Assembly (NCBI GenBank): GCA_028821475.1
Contig: JAPPGB010000106.1
Location: 1 to 37,935 of the forward strand
DNA length: 37,935 nt
Reading direction: 5' to 3'
Origin: Spirochaetaceae bacterium
GTDB lineage: Bacteria > Spirochaetota > Spirochaetia > SZUA-6 > Bin103
In this document: positions 18,539 through 25,159 of the stretch, in pieces
How positions within the stretch are numbered: position 1 is the first letter of the stretch
Layout: each line of letters starts with the position of its first letter
Made by a program: the position numbers and the translations under genes
The notes under the pieces: generated by a model
Told to the model about the DNA's origin: nothing
Database searches by the model: none
What the model saw: the letters and a program-made list of their open reading frames with translations, nothing else

Positions 18539-18832
18539 TCAATCCTCGGGGCCCGGTTCCGGACCGGCGGCGGCAGCCTCCTCGCTACGCCGGTAGTCAT
18601 CGAGGATCCGCGTCTGCAGCACGTCGCGAAACGTCGCGGTGATAGGGTGGGCTATGTCCCGGTAGCGACCGCTCTGCGTCTTGCGGCTCGGCATCGCCAC
18701 GAATGGCCCGCCGCGCCCGAGTATGATCTTGATGTTGTGCACCACAAAACAGTGGTCGAACGTGGCAGAGACGTACGCCAGGAGCTTGCCGGCGACCGCG
18801 TTGCGCGTAATGCGAATGTCGGTGATCTCCAC
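18539..18832 (-). CDS. spoVG: SpoVG family regulator
   Basis: Small site-specific DNA/RNA-binding regulator of 97 residues, the usual length. Start GTG 18832 gives the canonical N-terminus V-E-I-T-D-I-R-I and has GGAGG (18838-18842) 5 nt upstream. Conserved strings are HNIKIILGRGGPFVAMPS and RYRDIAHPITATFR, with the RNA/DNA-binding basic helix near the C-terminus, then an Ala/Glu/Pro tail. In Borrelia, SpoVG is a known nucleic-acid-binding regulator. An upstream ATG at 18929 in the same frame overlaps the promoter -10 and is unlikely to be used. It heads the transcript with tRNA-Gln, rplY, pth and tilS. Confidence 0.95.
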   Translation of the reverse strand: MEITDIRITRNAVAGKLLAYVSATFDHCFVVHNIKIILGRGGPFVAMPSRKTQSGRYRDIAHPITATFRDVLQTRILDDYRRSEEAAAAGPEPGPED

Positions 18833-18929
18833 TGGGTCCTCCGCGGGAACCACGCTGCCCGGAGACCGCCGCGACCCACCGCCTGCAAACACCCACCGCA
18901 GACGCCCGGGAGCAACGGTCAACACCATA

Positions 18930-18958
18930 ATATTAGTTTTCCGTGCCGCCGCTGTCCA
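18930..18958 (-). promoter_or_regulatory. Sigma-70 promoter of spoVG
   Basis: On the minus strand TGGACA is separated by exactly 17 nt from TAATAT in a rare AT-rich patch. The predicted leader is about 90 nt to the spoVG GTG. It diverges from the promoter of the acidic-protein gene about 75 bp away. Confidence 0.8.
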
Positions 18959-19034
18959 GTGCTTCAACGCCCGCGTGCTCGCAGGGCCGGCCGCGCCCCC
19001 GCCGCGCGGAGTACGTGCTTTGCCGAAGTGGCCG

Positions 19035-19065
19035 TTGACACAACCGCGCCGGGGGATTCTATAGT
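19035..19065 (+). promoter_or_regulatory. Sigma-70 promoter of the Asp-rich protein gene
   Basis: A perfect TTGACA (19035-19040) is followed by TCTATA at 17 nt or TATAGT at 19 nt. The expected start is near 19072, giving a leader of about 50 nt with a good SD before the TTG at 19124. Confidence 0.8.
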
Positions 19066-19123
19066 GCGCCATCGCCACTCGGCGTGGCGACCAACGCTGC
19101 TGAACGATGGTGGGGAGGAACAT

Positions 19124-19474
19124 TTGTCTCGGTATGTGACGGCAATGCCGCTCGCTGCTTCAGGTCAGCCGGGCGCCGGCCTCGGCAATCGCCTGCCCGG
19201 TTACCGCAAGCTCACGGCCCACGGAACCGATCTTGAGGATCTGGACGACTTCGACGACGACCTGGACGACGACGACCTCGATGACGAGGGATTCCAGGAG
19301 GACGATCTCGACGACGAAACGGACGACTTCGACGACGACGACGATGACGATGACGACGATGACGACGACGGCGCAGGTGACGCCGACGATGACGGATTCG
19401 TCGATGCCATTTTCGACGACGATGACGACCTGGACGATCCGGACGACGACGATCTCGACCTGGAAGAGTTCTGA
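19124..19474 (+). CDS. Small, extremely aspartate-rich protein of unknown function
   Basis: The protein has 116 residues. TTG 19124 is chosen because GGAGG lies 5 nt upstream and a strong promoter stands at 19035-19065. Residues 1-35 are ordinary and mildly basic (NRLPGYRKLTAHG). Residues 36-116 contain about 49 Asp plus several Glu, punctuated by single Leu or Phe residues, with a run of 13 Asp at 70-82; the protein ends LDLEEF. Asp codons alternate irregularly between GAC and GAT even inside the run, which argues against recent triplet slippage. There is no signal peptide and no membrane segment. I do not recognise a family. Possible roles (cation buffering, nucleic-acid mimicry, a chaperone-like tail) are speculation. 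It is divergent from spoVG and convergent with rsfS. Confidence 0.7.
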   Translation: MSRYVTAMPLAASGQPGAGLGNRLPGYRKLTAHGTDLEDLDDFDDDLDDDDLDDEGFQEDDLDDETDDFDDDDDDDDDDDDDGAGDADDDGFVDAIFDDDDDLDDPDDDDLDLEEF

Positions 19475-19499
19475 CCGGCGCTCTGACCGCCGCGGAACG

Positions 19500-19988
19500 T
19501 CACTCCGCCGGCCCACCGCCGGCGGGTGATCGGACGGGAACGCGGCGCCCGTTGAACCAGAGTCTCTCCAGTTCGTAGTACTCGCGCGTCTCGCGTTCCA
19601 TCAGGTGCACTACCACGGGTCCGAGATCCACCAGCAGCCACGGGTTGTTCGCCATCCGCTTGGAGCCCCCCAGCGGTTCCATGCCCTGTTCCTTGCAGTA
19701 CTGCATCAGGTAGCCGTACACGCCGGCGAGATGGGTTGAGCTGCGCACGGTCGCGATCACGAAGTAGTCGGCCACGTCGCTGACGGCGGCGATGTCCAGG
19801 ATCACCGGGTTCTCGCACCGGTGGTCGGCGAGCAGGCGCGCGAGCGCGCACACGGCGTCCTCGCCGAGCGTTGCCGGTGGCGGCGGGGCATCGGCGGGCC
19901 GATCGTCCGCAGCCGCCGCACGGCTCGTGGCGCGGCGGCTGTCCGATTTGGCGGGTCTATTCGGTACAGGATCTTCCGTTGAAATCAC
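19500..19988 (-). CDS. rsfS: Ribosomal silencing factor RsfS
   Basis: Binds uL14 and blocks subunit joining under nutrient limitation. It has 162 residues if GTG 19988 is used, including a Pro/Ala/Asp-rich N-terminal extension of about 40 residues. The core is typical: LARLLADHRCENPVILDI, DVADYFVIATVRSSTHLAGV, SKRMANNPWLLVDLGPVVVHL and REYYELERLW. It overlaps the LCP gene by 32 bp. The perfect Shine-Dalgarno GGGAGGTGAT contains the GTG itself, so true initiation may be at a non-canonical codon slightly downstream or at a later GTG. It is last in the rplU-rpmA-obgE-nadD-LCP operon. Confidence 0.9.
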   Translation of the reverse strand: MISTEDPVPNRPAKSDSRRATSRAAAADDRPADAPPPPATLGEDAVCALARLLADHRCENPVILDIAAVSDVADYFVIATVRSSTHLAGVYGYLMQYCKEQGMEPLGGSKRMANNPWLLVDLGPVVVHLMERETREYYELERLWFNGRRVPVRSPAGGGPAE

Positions 19989-21150
19989 CTCCCAGAATCA
20001 CGGTCACGTCTATCTCGCTGTCGGTGTCCGCCTCCGCGTGCGGTTCGGTGCGAGCGGTCCCGCACTCCATCAAGTCGGCCACCCGCTGCGCCACCTCCAG
20101 CCGACCGCGGCGGTCGATCACCTCGGTGGCCGCGTAGCCATGATGATCGGCATTGGCGACCCGCGCCACCCGGAACCCGAAGCTCTGCAGCACCGGTGCG
20201 GCGCCGCGCGCCAGGCCGGTCACTCCGGAGCCGTTCAGAATCTCCACGTTGGCCGATGCCACCGAGTCCGTCTGGCCGCTGACCAGCGCGGCGACCACCT
20301 GCGTCACCGCCTCGCGCAACAGGGCGCCGTCGTAGTGCGGGAAAATGAGCGTGCGCCCGTCGACTGTCTGCGGCTGGCCGATCGTATACTGGAAGATCAT
20401 CCGCTCGCTGTCGATCTCGGTGAGCGAGGCGAGCAGGGTGGCGAACCCGGCCTGCGTCAGGTCGTTGCCAATGCGCTGGTGCAGGTAGCGCTGGACGTCC
20501 GCGTGCAGCAGCATCCGGCGCTGCTCGCCGACCGCGCGAAGCGCCCCCTGCATCAGGCGGTGGACGCGGGCGGCCCACTCCACGTCGGGTTCGTCGGGTG
20601 CCTGGTAGCGCAGGTACTCCAGCGCCTTGTCGCCATCCAGAAGTACCGCGCCCGCCGGCAGCAGCACGCGGCCCTCGGCGTCCTCCTGGTCGACCGGCTC
20701 GGGCACGAACACCTCGACGCCGCCGAGCAGATCCACCAGGTCGCGCATGCGGTCGCCGGTGATCTCGAGCACGTACATCGGCTCCACGCCGAGCAGCTCC
20801 TCCACCTTGCCGCGCAGCGGCGCCACGTCGCCGTCGCGATAGATCGTCTCCAGCGCGTCCATGCGGTTGCGGCTGGCGATCAGCGCGCCGACGTTGCCGG
20901 GAATGAGCAGCAACCCGGCGCGGCCGGTATGGGGATCGATCAGGAGCACCTCCACGGCGATGCGATGGCGCGGGTCGGAGATCACCACCAGGCCGACCAG
21001 GAGATCGTGCTCTTCCAGCCAGCGCGAGACCTCGTCGGTGCGCAGGCGGGTGGCGGCGAACACCGCGGTTGCCGCGAGCAGCGCCACGATCGCCAACAAC
21101 AGGAGGTAGCTGAAATCGCGGCGCCCGCTGCGGCCGCCAGTCACGCGCAT
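19957..21150 (-). CDS. LytR-CpsA-Psr (LCP) family protein with LytR_C domain
   Basis: The protein has 397 residues. A short basic cytoplasmic start leads to one transmembrane helix (about 13-36), then an extracytoplasmic LCP domain (LLLIPGNVGALIASRNRMDALETIY, LVDLLGGVEVFVP, LDGDKALEYLRYR-like with basic residues further on) and a LytR_C domain near the C-terminus (VEILNGSGVTGLARGAAPVLQSFGF). LCP proteins transfer polyprenyl-linked glycopolymers to the cell wall in Gram-positives; in diderm spirochaetes the role is unclear. ATG 21150 is 6 nt after the nadD stop with AGGA upstream. Its position between nadD and rsfS is a conserved neighbourhood in spirochaetes as I recall; that is from memory and was not verified. 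Confidence 0.88.
   Translation of the reverse strand: MRVTGGRSGRRDFSYLLLLAIVALLAATAVFAATRLRTDEVSRWLEEHDLLVGLVVISDPRHRIAVEVLLIDPHTGRAGLLLIPGNVGALIASRNRMDALETIYRDGDVAPLRGKVEELLGVEPMYVLEITGDRMRDLVDLLGGVEVFVPEPVDQEDAEGRVLLPAGAVLLDGDKALEYLRYQAPDEPDVEWAARVHRLMQGALRAVGEQRRMLLHADVQRYLHQRIGNDLTQAGFATLLASLTEIDSERMIFQYTIGQPQTVDGRTLIFPHYDGALLREAVTQVVAALVSGQTDSVASANVEILNGSGVTGLARGAAPVLQSFGFRVARVANADHHGYAATEVIDRRGRLEVAQRVADLMECGTARTEPHAEADTDSEIDVTVILGGDFNGRSCTE
19984..19993 (-). promoter_or_regulatory. Perfect Shine-Dalgarno overlapping the rsfS start
   Basis: GGGAGGTGAT on the minus strand matches the full anti-SD complement, but the only standard start codon nearby in the rsfS frame (GTG 19988) lies inside it. 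An ACG codon (19979-19977) has ideal spacing, and ATT (19985-19983) is the codon next to GTG. Confidence 0.6.
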
Positions 21151-21156
21151 GGCGGG

Positions 21157-21801
21157 CTATCCTCGCGGCGAGAAGCCATACAACCTGTGCTCCCGAATGT
21201 ATGCTTCGACCGCGTCGGGCACCAGGGCGCGTATCACCTGACCGGTCCCGACGCGCCGGCGCAGCTCCGACGAGGAGATCGGCAGCCGGTGGTTGGCCAG
21301 CACACGGTGCGGCCACGAGAGCGGCAGCGGTGACCGGCTGCGGCGCGCCACCAGCAGCTCAACCATGCCGAACAGGGTGGCCGCCTCCCGCCAGGTGTCG
21401 AGGTCGTCGCCCAGGTCGTCGCCGACGACCAGCCCCGGACGCTTGCCGATCACGCCGCGCGCCTGCAGTTCGCGCACCGTGTCGACGGTGTACGAGACGC
21501 CGCCGCGCCGTACCTCAACGTCGCTGACCGCCAGCCGCTCGTGTCCGGCAACCGCGAGTTGCAGCATGCGCACGCGATGGGCGGCGTCGGCCAAGCGTGC
21601 CGACGGCTTGTGCGCCGGCAGGTGGGCCGGCACCAACAGCACGCGGTCGTAGCCGGCGCACGCCAGCACGACCTCCGCGATGTGCAGGTGCCCGACATGG
21701 ACGGGATCGAACGAGCCGCCGAGCAGTGCCACGCGCGGCGGGCGTGCGGGCGCGGCGCCGGCGGCCGTACCGACGCCCGCAGCCGCACCCGGCGGCCTCA
21801 C
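21157..21801 (-). CDS. nadD: Nicotinate-nucleotide adenylyltransferase
   Basis: Converts NaMN to NaAD in NAD synthesis. It has 214 residues. The nucleotidyltransferase signature GGSFDPVHVGHLHIAE follows an Ala/Pro-rich N-terminal extension of about 25 residues. Later motifs are the phosphate-binding ISSSELRRRV and DAVEAYIREHRLYG. Start GTG 21801 overlaps the obgE stop (GTGA), giving translational coupling; alternatives nearer the core would remove the unusual N-terminal extension. It lies in a ribosome-linked operon between obgE and the LCP gene. Confidence 0.93.
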   Translation of the reverse strand: MRPPGAAAGVGTAAGAAPARPPRVALLGGSFDPVHVGHLHIAEVVLACAGYDRVLLVPAHLPAHKPSARLADAAHRVRMLQLAVAGHERLAVSDVEVRRGGVSYTVDTVRELQARGVIGKRPGLVVGDDLGDDLDTWREAATLFGMVELLVARRSRSPLPLSWPHRVLANHRLPISSSELRRRVGTGQVIRALVPDAVEAYIREHRLYGFSPRG

Positions 21802-22916
21802 GCGGCGCGCGCGAGCCGGCCGAGTGCGCTGCGCAGATCGGACAGGCCGGAACCGTCGTGGGCGGACACCGCCACTACCTCGTCGTGCGGGCAGCGCATC
21901 CGCAGCCGGCGGCGCAACACGCCATCGGTGTCCAGGTCCTGCTTGGTGCCCACCAGCAGGCGCGGCCGGTCGATCAGCGACGCGTCGTACGCACGCAATT
22001 CCGCCTCCAGCGTGGCGAGCGGATCGCCGTCGTCGGTAAGGTCGATCACGTAGGCAAGCATGCGCGCTCGCGCGATGTGGTCCAGGAACTGCAAGCCGAG
22101 GCCGGTGCCGCCGGATGCGCCGGCAACGATGCCCGGGATGTCCGCGAGCACCACCTCCGATTGTGCGTGCCAACCGGGCGCCGGCGCCGGGCGCGCGGCG
22201 ACCCGGCTGTCGCCGCCGTGTTCCCCGCCGCGCGGCGGCGGCTTCCCCCGCCCCGGCTCCGCGCCGCCACCCGCGAAAGCCGCGGCGTCATTCACGCGCA
22301 TGGTGCCGAGTCCGGGCACGATGGTGGTAAACGGGTAGGCGGCGATCTTCGGGCGCGCGTTGGTCAGCGCGGCGAGCAGCGTCGACTTGCCGGCGTTCGG
22401 CAGGCCAACGAACCCGACATCGGCGATGCTGCGCAGTTCCAGCCGCACCTGCAGCACGCGCCCGGGCCGGCCCGGCGTGGCGAAGCGCGGCGCCCGCCGC
22501 ACCGAGTTGGCGAACCGCACGTTGCCGGCGCCGCCGGCGCCCCCGTGCAGGCACAGCCACTCGTCGTCGCGTCCGGCCAGGTCGTGCAGCACCTCGCCGC
22601 TGCCGGCATCGCGCACCAGCGTGCCCGGCGGCACCGCAATGCGAACCGGCTTGCCGTCGGCGCCGTGCTGCCGGCGGCGTCTGCCCGGCGCCCCATCCTC
22701 GGCCCGGTAGTGGTGGCGCCCCGCCAAGTGCGCGAGCGTGTGTACATTGTGCCGCACGGTGAACAACACGTCGCCGCCGCGGCCACCGTCGCCACCGTCC
22801 GGCCCGCCGCGCGGAACGTACTTTTCCCTGCGAAACGATACCGCGCCGCTGCCGCCGCTTCCGGAACTGACCGTGATCACCGTTCGGTCGACGAATCTCG
22901 CTCCGACACGCGCCAC
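21798..22916 (-). CDS. obgE: GTPase ObgE/CgtA with unusual G-domain insertion
   Basis: Ribosome-assembly and stress GTPase of 372 residues. The Obg fold is at 1-160 (Gly-rich segments GSGGSGAVSFRREKYVPRGGPDGG and GGAGGAGN in part). The G domain has G1 GLPNAGKS (171-178), switch I with AAYPFTT, G3 DIPG (259-262) and a G4 of TKQD type. Between the strand after switch I and G3 lie about 40 extra residues (211-252, Gly/Pro/Arg-rich) that canonical Obg lacks. The C-terminal OCT domain is absent, and the protein ends soon after the G domain. GTG 22916 has AGGAG 5 nt upstream. rpmA precedes and nadD follows with a GTGA overlap. Confidence 0.93.
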   Translation of the reverse strand: MARVGARFVDRTVITVSSGSGGSGAVSFRREKYVPRGGPDGGDGGRGGDVLFTVRHNVHTLAHLAGRHHYRAEDGAPGRRRRQHGADGKPVRIAVPPGTLVRDAGSGEVLHDLAGRDDEWLCLHGGAGGAGNVRFANSVRRAPRFATPGRPGRVLQVRLELRSIADVGFVGLPNAGKSTLLAALTNARPKIAAYPFTTIVPGLGTMRVNDAAAFAGGGAEPGRGKPPPRGGEHGGDSRVAARPAPAPGWHAQSEVVLADIPGIVAGASGGTGLGLQFLDHIARARMLAYVIDLTDDGDPLATLEAELRAYDASLIDRPRLLVGTKQDLDTDGVLRRRLRMRCPHDEVVAVSAHDGSGLSDLRSALGRLARAA

Positions 22917-22960
22917 GCCAGCTCCTGACCTGTCGATTTGGAAGTCGCTCCCGCTACGAC

Positions 22961-23215
22961 TCAGCCGAGCGGTTCGATCGCGACCAACTTGCGTCCGAGC
23001 CGGCTCTTGTATATCACCGTGCCGCCGACGCGGGCGTACAGGGTGTAGTCGCGACCCACGCCGACATTCTCCCCGGCATGCATCCTGGTGCCGCGCTGGC
23101 GCACCAGGATGGCCCCCGCGGCAACCTGTTCGCCGCCGTAGCGCTTGACGCCGAGTCGCTTGCCTCGGGAATCGCGCCCATTGCGCGAGCTTCCTCCGCC
23201 CTTCTTGTGTGCCAC
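22961..23215 (-). CDS. rpmA: Large-subunit ribosomal protein bL27
   Basis: The protein has 84 residues. The N-terminus [19 protein letters not shown], the [10 protein letters not shown] core and IVRQRG-type strand ([13 protein letters not shown]) are typical. The GTG start at 23215 has GGGGAG about 7 nt upstream. There is no N-terminal cleavage extension of the Firmicutes type. It follows rplU directly; the ysxB-like gene found between these two in Firmicutes is absent. Confidence 0.97.
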   Translation of the reverse strand: MAHKKGGGSSRNGRDSRGKRLGVKRYGGEQVAAGAILVRQRGTRMHAGENVGVGRDYTLYARVGGTVIYKSRLGRKLVAIEPLG

Positions 23216-23247
23216 GCTGTTCTCCCCTCAGGTGCCGGCTTCAAGCC

Positions 23248-23562
23248 TCAGGTGCCGGCGTCGATCTTCTCGATGCGCAGCCGCGTCAACGCCTGACGAT
23301 GGCCTCGCTTGCGCCGGTAATTCTTGCGCCGGCGGAACTTGTAGACAATCACCTTGGGCCCGCGCGGATGGTCCGCGAGCGTGGCCGTGACCTTGGCTCC
23401 GGGTACGTGCGGACGCCCGATCCTGGTTTCGCCGTCTGCCGCCACCAGCAGCACGTTGTTCAACTCAACCGTGTCGCCGATCCCCGCCATGCGTTCCACC
23501 GTGACGTGCATGCCCTCGCGCACCCGATACTGCCGACCTTGAATTTCTACCAACGCGTACAT
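23248..23562 (-). CDS. rplU: Large-subunit ribosomal protein bL21
   Basis: The protein has 104 residues. It begins MYALVEIQGRQYRV and ends with the RNA-binding VYKFRRRKNYRRKRGHRQ and a final LRIEKI strand, all typical of bL21. ATG 23562 is chosen to give the canonical N-terminus; the open frame upstream to 23700 crosses the promoter. It is the first gene of the six-gene operon ending with rsfS. Confidence 0.97.
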   Translation of the reverse strand: MYALVEIQGRQYRVREGMHVTVERMAGIGDTVELNNVLLVAADGETRIGRPHVPGAKVTATLADHPRGPKVIVYKFRRRKNYRRKRGHRQALTRLRIEKIDAGT

Positions 23563-23612
23563 CGCTGCAAATCGCTCTTTTCCGAATCTCGCCGTCTCGT
23601 AACTCGGGGTCC

Positions 23613-23642
23613 AAACTACCACGCCGCCGGCGCCGCGGTCAA
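23613..23642 (-). promoter_or_regulatory. Likely promoter of the rplU-rsfS operon
   Basis: On the minus strand TTGACC is separated by 18 nt from TAGTTT, about 50 nt before the rplU ATG. The match is moderate, but it is the only such pair in the 115-bp gap. I see no recognisable L21 leader structure. Confidence 0.6.
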
Positions 23643-23677
23643 ACCGATTCGCAAAGGCGGGCTGCGCAAGCGCGCAG

Positions 23678-24535
23678 CTAACCTGCGGCGTACGCGGCAA
23701 ACAGGTCGGCGATCCCGGCTTCCGGGAGCGGGCCTTCGTGTGCCAGCAGGCGATAGCGGAGGTGCAGCGCGCCGCCCGCGGCGAGGTCGATGGCCCCCGC
23801 TATGCTGGGCGCCGGGTTGATGCCGAACTGGCCGTCGACGCGCCAGTGGGCAGGGTGGCCCGGATTGCCGGGATGGTCGAACACCGCGATCCCGGCGCTG
23901 GCCGGTGCGTCGTCGCCGCGCCGCGCCTGGTCGATCGGCATGTGCACGTCCACCCACGCCGCCCGCTGCTGCTCGGCGTCGCCGTCCCGATTGCCGGTGG
24001 AGGTGACCACCTGGGCTCCGAGGTGGCGCCGATACGGCATGCGCACGTACAGGCCGCCGTAGAGGTACGGCTCGATGCGCAGGTCCACGATCGCGCGCAG
24101 CGTCCACTCCAGGTCGAGCAGCAGCAGGTCGCCGTCGCGCCCGAGCTGCCACTGTTGGCGGTCGGCCGCCACGTGCTGCCCGTCGGCATGCTGCAAGAGC
24201 GCCTCGATCACCCAGCGCGGCGGCTGCGTGCCGGTGATGCGCGGCAGGCCGGGATTGATCCGGCCCAGCGTCTGCCCGGGGCGCTGGCCTGGATAGTGCC
24301 AGAAGTCGCTGCCATTGATGCCCACGAAGCGGGTCTGGATGCCGTGCTGGTGGGGGTGATGCCAGGGACTGTCCTCGGTAAGGCACAGGTGCCGGGGACC
24401 GATGCGCAGCGGATGAACGTAGGAGCCGATGCCGGGGCAGGCGTGATGCTGCAGCATTGGCCCGCGGCGTTCGGCGGTGTCGATGAACAGGCAGCCGTTC
24501 TCGACGCGCGGTTGCCAGTTGGAAGTGTCAGCCAT
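23678..24535 (-). CDS. DUF6807 (PmoA-like) family protein
   Basis: The protein has 285 residues with no signal peptide. Segments typical of the DUF6807/"PmoA-like" family are present: HPLRIGPRHLCLTEDSPWHHPHQHGI near the N-terminus (His-rich, described in parts), then YGGLYVRMPYR and VFDHPGNPGHPAHWRV. Members usually neighbour Gfo/Idh/MocA dehydrogenases and sugar-catabolism genes in Planctomycetes, Bacteroidetes and similar genomes, and the function is not established. The clustered His and Asp residues could bind a metal or sugar. ATG 24535 is used without a clear SD. It is divergent from the VOC gene, with a 124-bp gap that shows no strong promoter. Confidence 0.75.
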   Translation of the reverse strand: MADTSNWQPRVENGCLFIDTAERRGPMLQHHACPGIGSYVHPLRIGPRHLCLTEDSPWHHPHQHGIQTRFVGINGSDFWHYPGQRPGQTLGRINPGLPRITGTQPPRWVIEALLQHADGQHVAADRQQWQLGRDGDLLLLDLEWTLRAIVDLRIEPYLYGGLYVRMPYRRHLGAQVVTSTGNRDGDAEQQRAAWVDVHMPIDQARRGDDAPASAGIAVFDHPGNPGHPAHWRVDGQFGINPAPSIAGAIDLAAGGALHLRYRLLAHEGPLPEAGIADLFAAYAAG

Positions 24536-24659
24536 GATCGGGCGTACTGTATCCGGTGGCGTTCTCCGCCGCTACCGTCGGGGTGACGCCCTTGACGTTG
24601 CGCGAATGCCGGCGTTGCCGGGCGCGCCCGGGGTGCCGTATCCTGTGCGCGGACCAATC

Positions 24660-25082
24660 ATGACCATCAATGCTTACCTGACGTTCGCCGGCGAGTGCCG
24701 CGCGGCGTTCGAGTTCTACCGCACCGTATTCGGCGGTGACTTCCTGTTCATGCAGACGTTTGCGGATGGCCCCGCGGACATGCCGGTGCCCGAGGAGGCG
24801 AAGGGCTTGATCATGCACGTCACGCTGCCGGTGGGCGGCGGCGTGCTGATGGGCAGCGACACCATCGAGCAGTTCAGCCCGCTGCCGGTCACCGGCACCA
24901 ACTTTGCGCTCTCCCTCGGACCCGACAGCAAGGAACAGGCGGACGAGCTGTTCGCGAAGCTGTCCGACGGCGGGCGCGTGACCATGCCGATGCAGGACCA
25001 GTTCTGGGGCGCCTACTTCGGCACCTGCACGGACCGATTCGGCATCGGCTGGATGATCAACTTCGAGACCGGCGGGGGGTAG
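24660..25082 (+). CDS. VOC-family protein, PhnB-like
   Basis: The protein has 140 residues. It starts MTINAYLTFAGECRAAFEFY, the hallmark of PhnB/YjdN-type glyoxalase-fold proteins, and ends FGTCTDRFGIGWMINFE. The middle AKGLIMHVTLPVGGGVLMGSD gives the paired beta-alpha-beta-beta-beta modules. No enzymatic activity can be assigned; many members are of unknown function. The SD is weak and the promoter unclear. A 77-bp gap separates it from the CoA-transferase. Confidence 0.85.
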   Translation: MTINAYLTFAGECRAAFEFYRTVFGGDFLFMQTFADGPADMPVPEEAKGLIMHVTLPVGGGVLMGSDTIEQFSPLPVTGTNFALSLGPDSKEQADELFAKLSDGGRVTMPMQDQFWGAYFGTCTDRFGIGWMINFETGGG

Positions 25083-25159
25083 ACCTGCACGCGGGCCGGC
25101 GAGCGCCGGACCGCCGGCGGCGCACGCGGTGCCGGACGCCCGCCGAGGGACGCACAGCC

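Noticed and set aside
19306-19375. GAC/GAT triplet tract as a plain microsatellite
   Set aside because: The codon mix is irregular, and a promoter, SD and stop frame it as a gene; kept as a CDS with moderate confidence.
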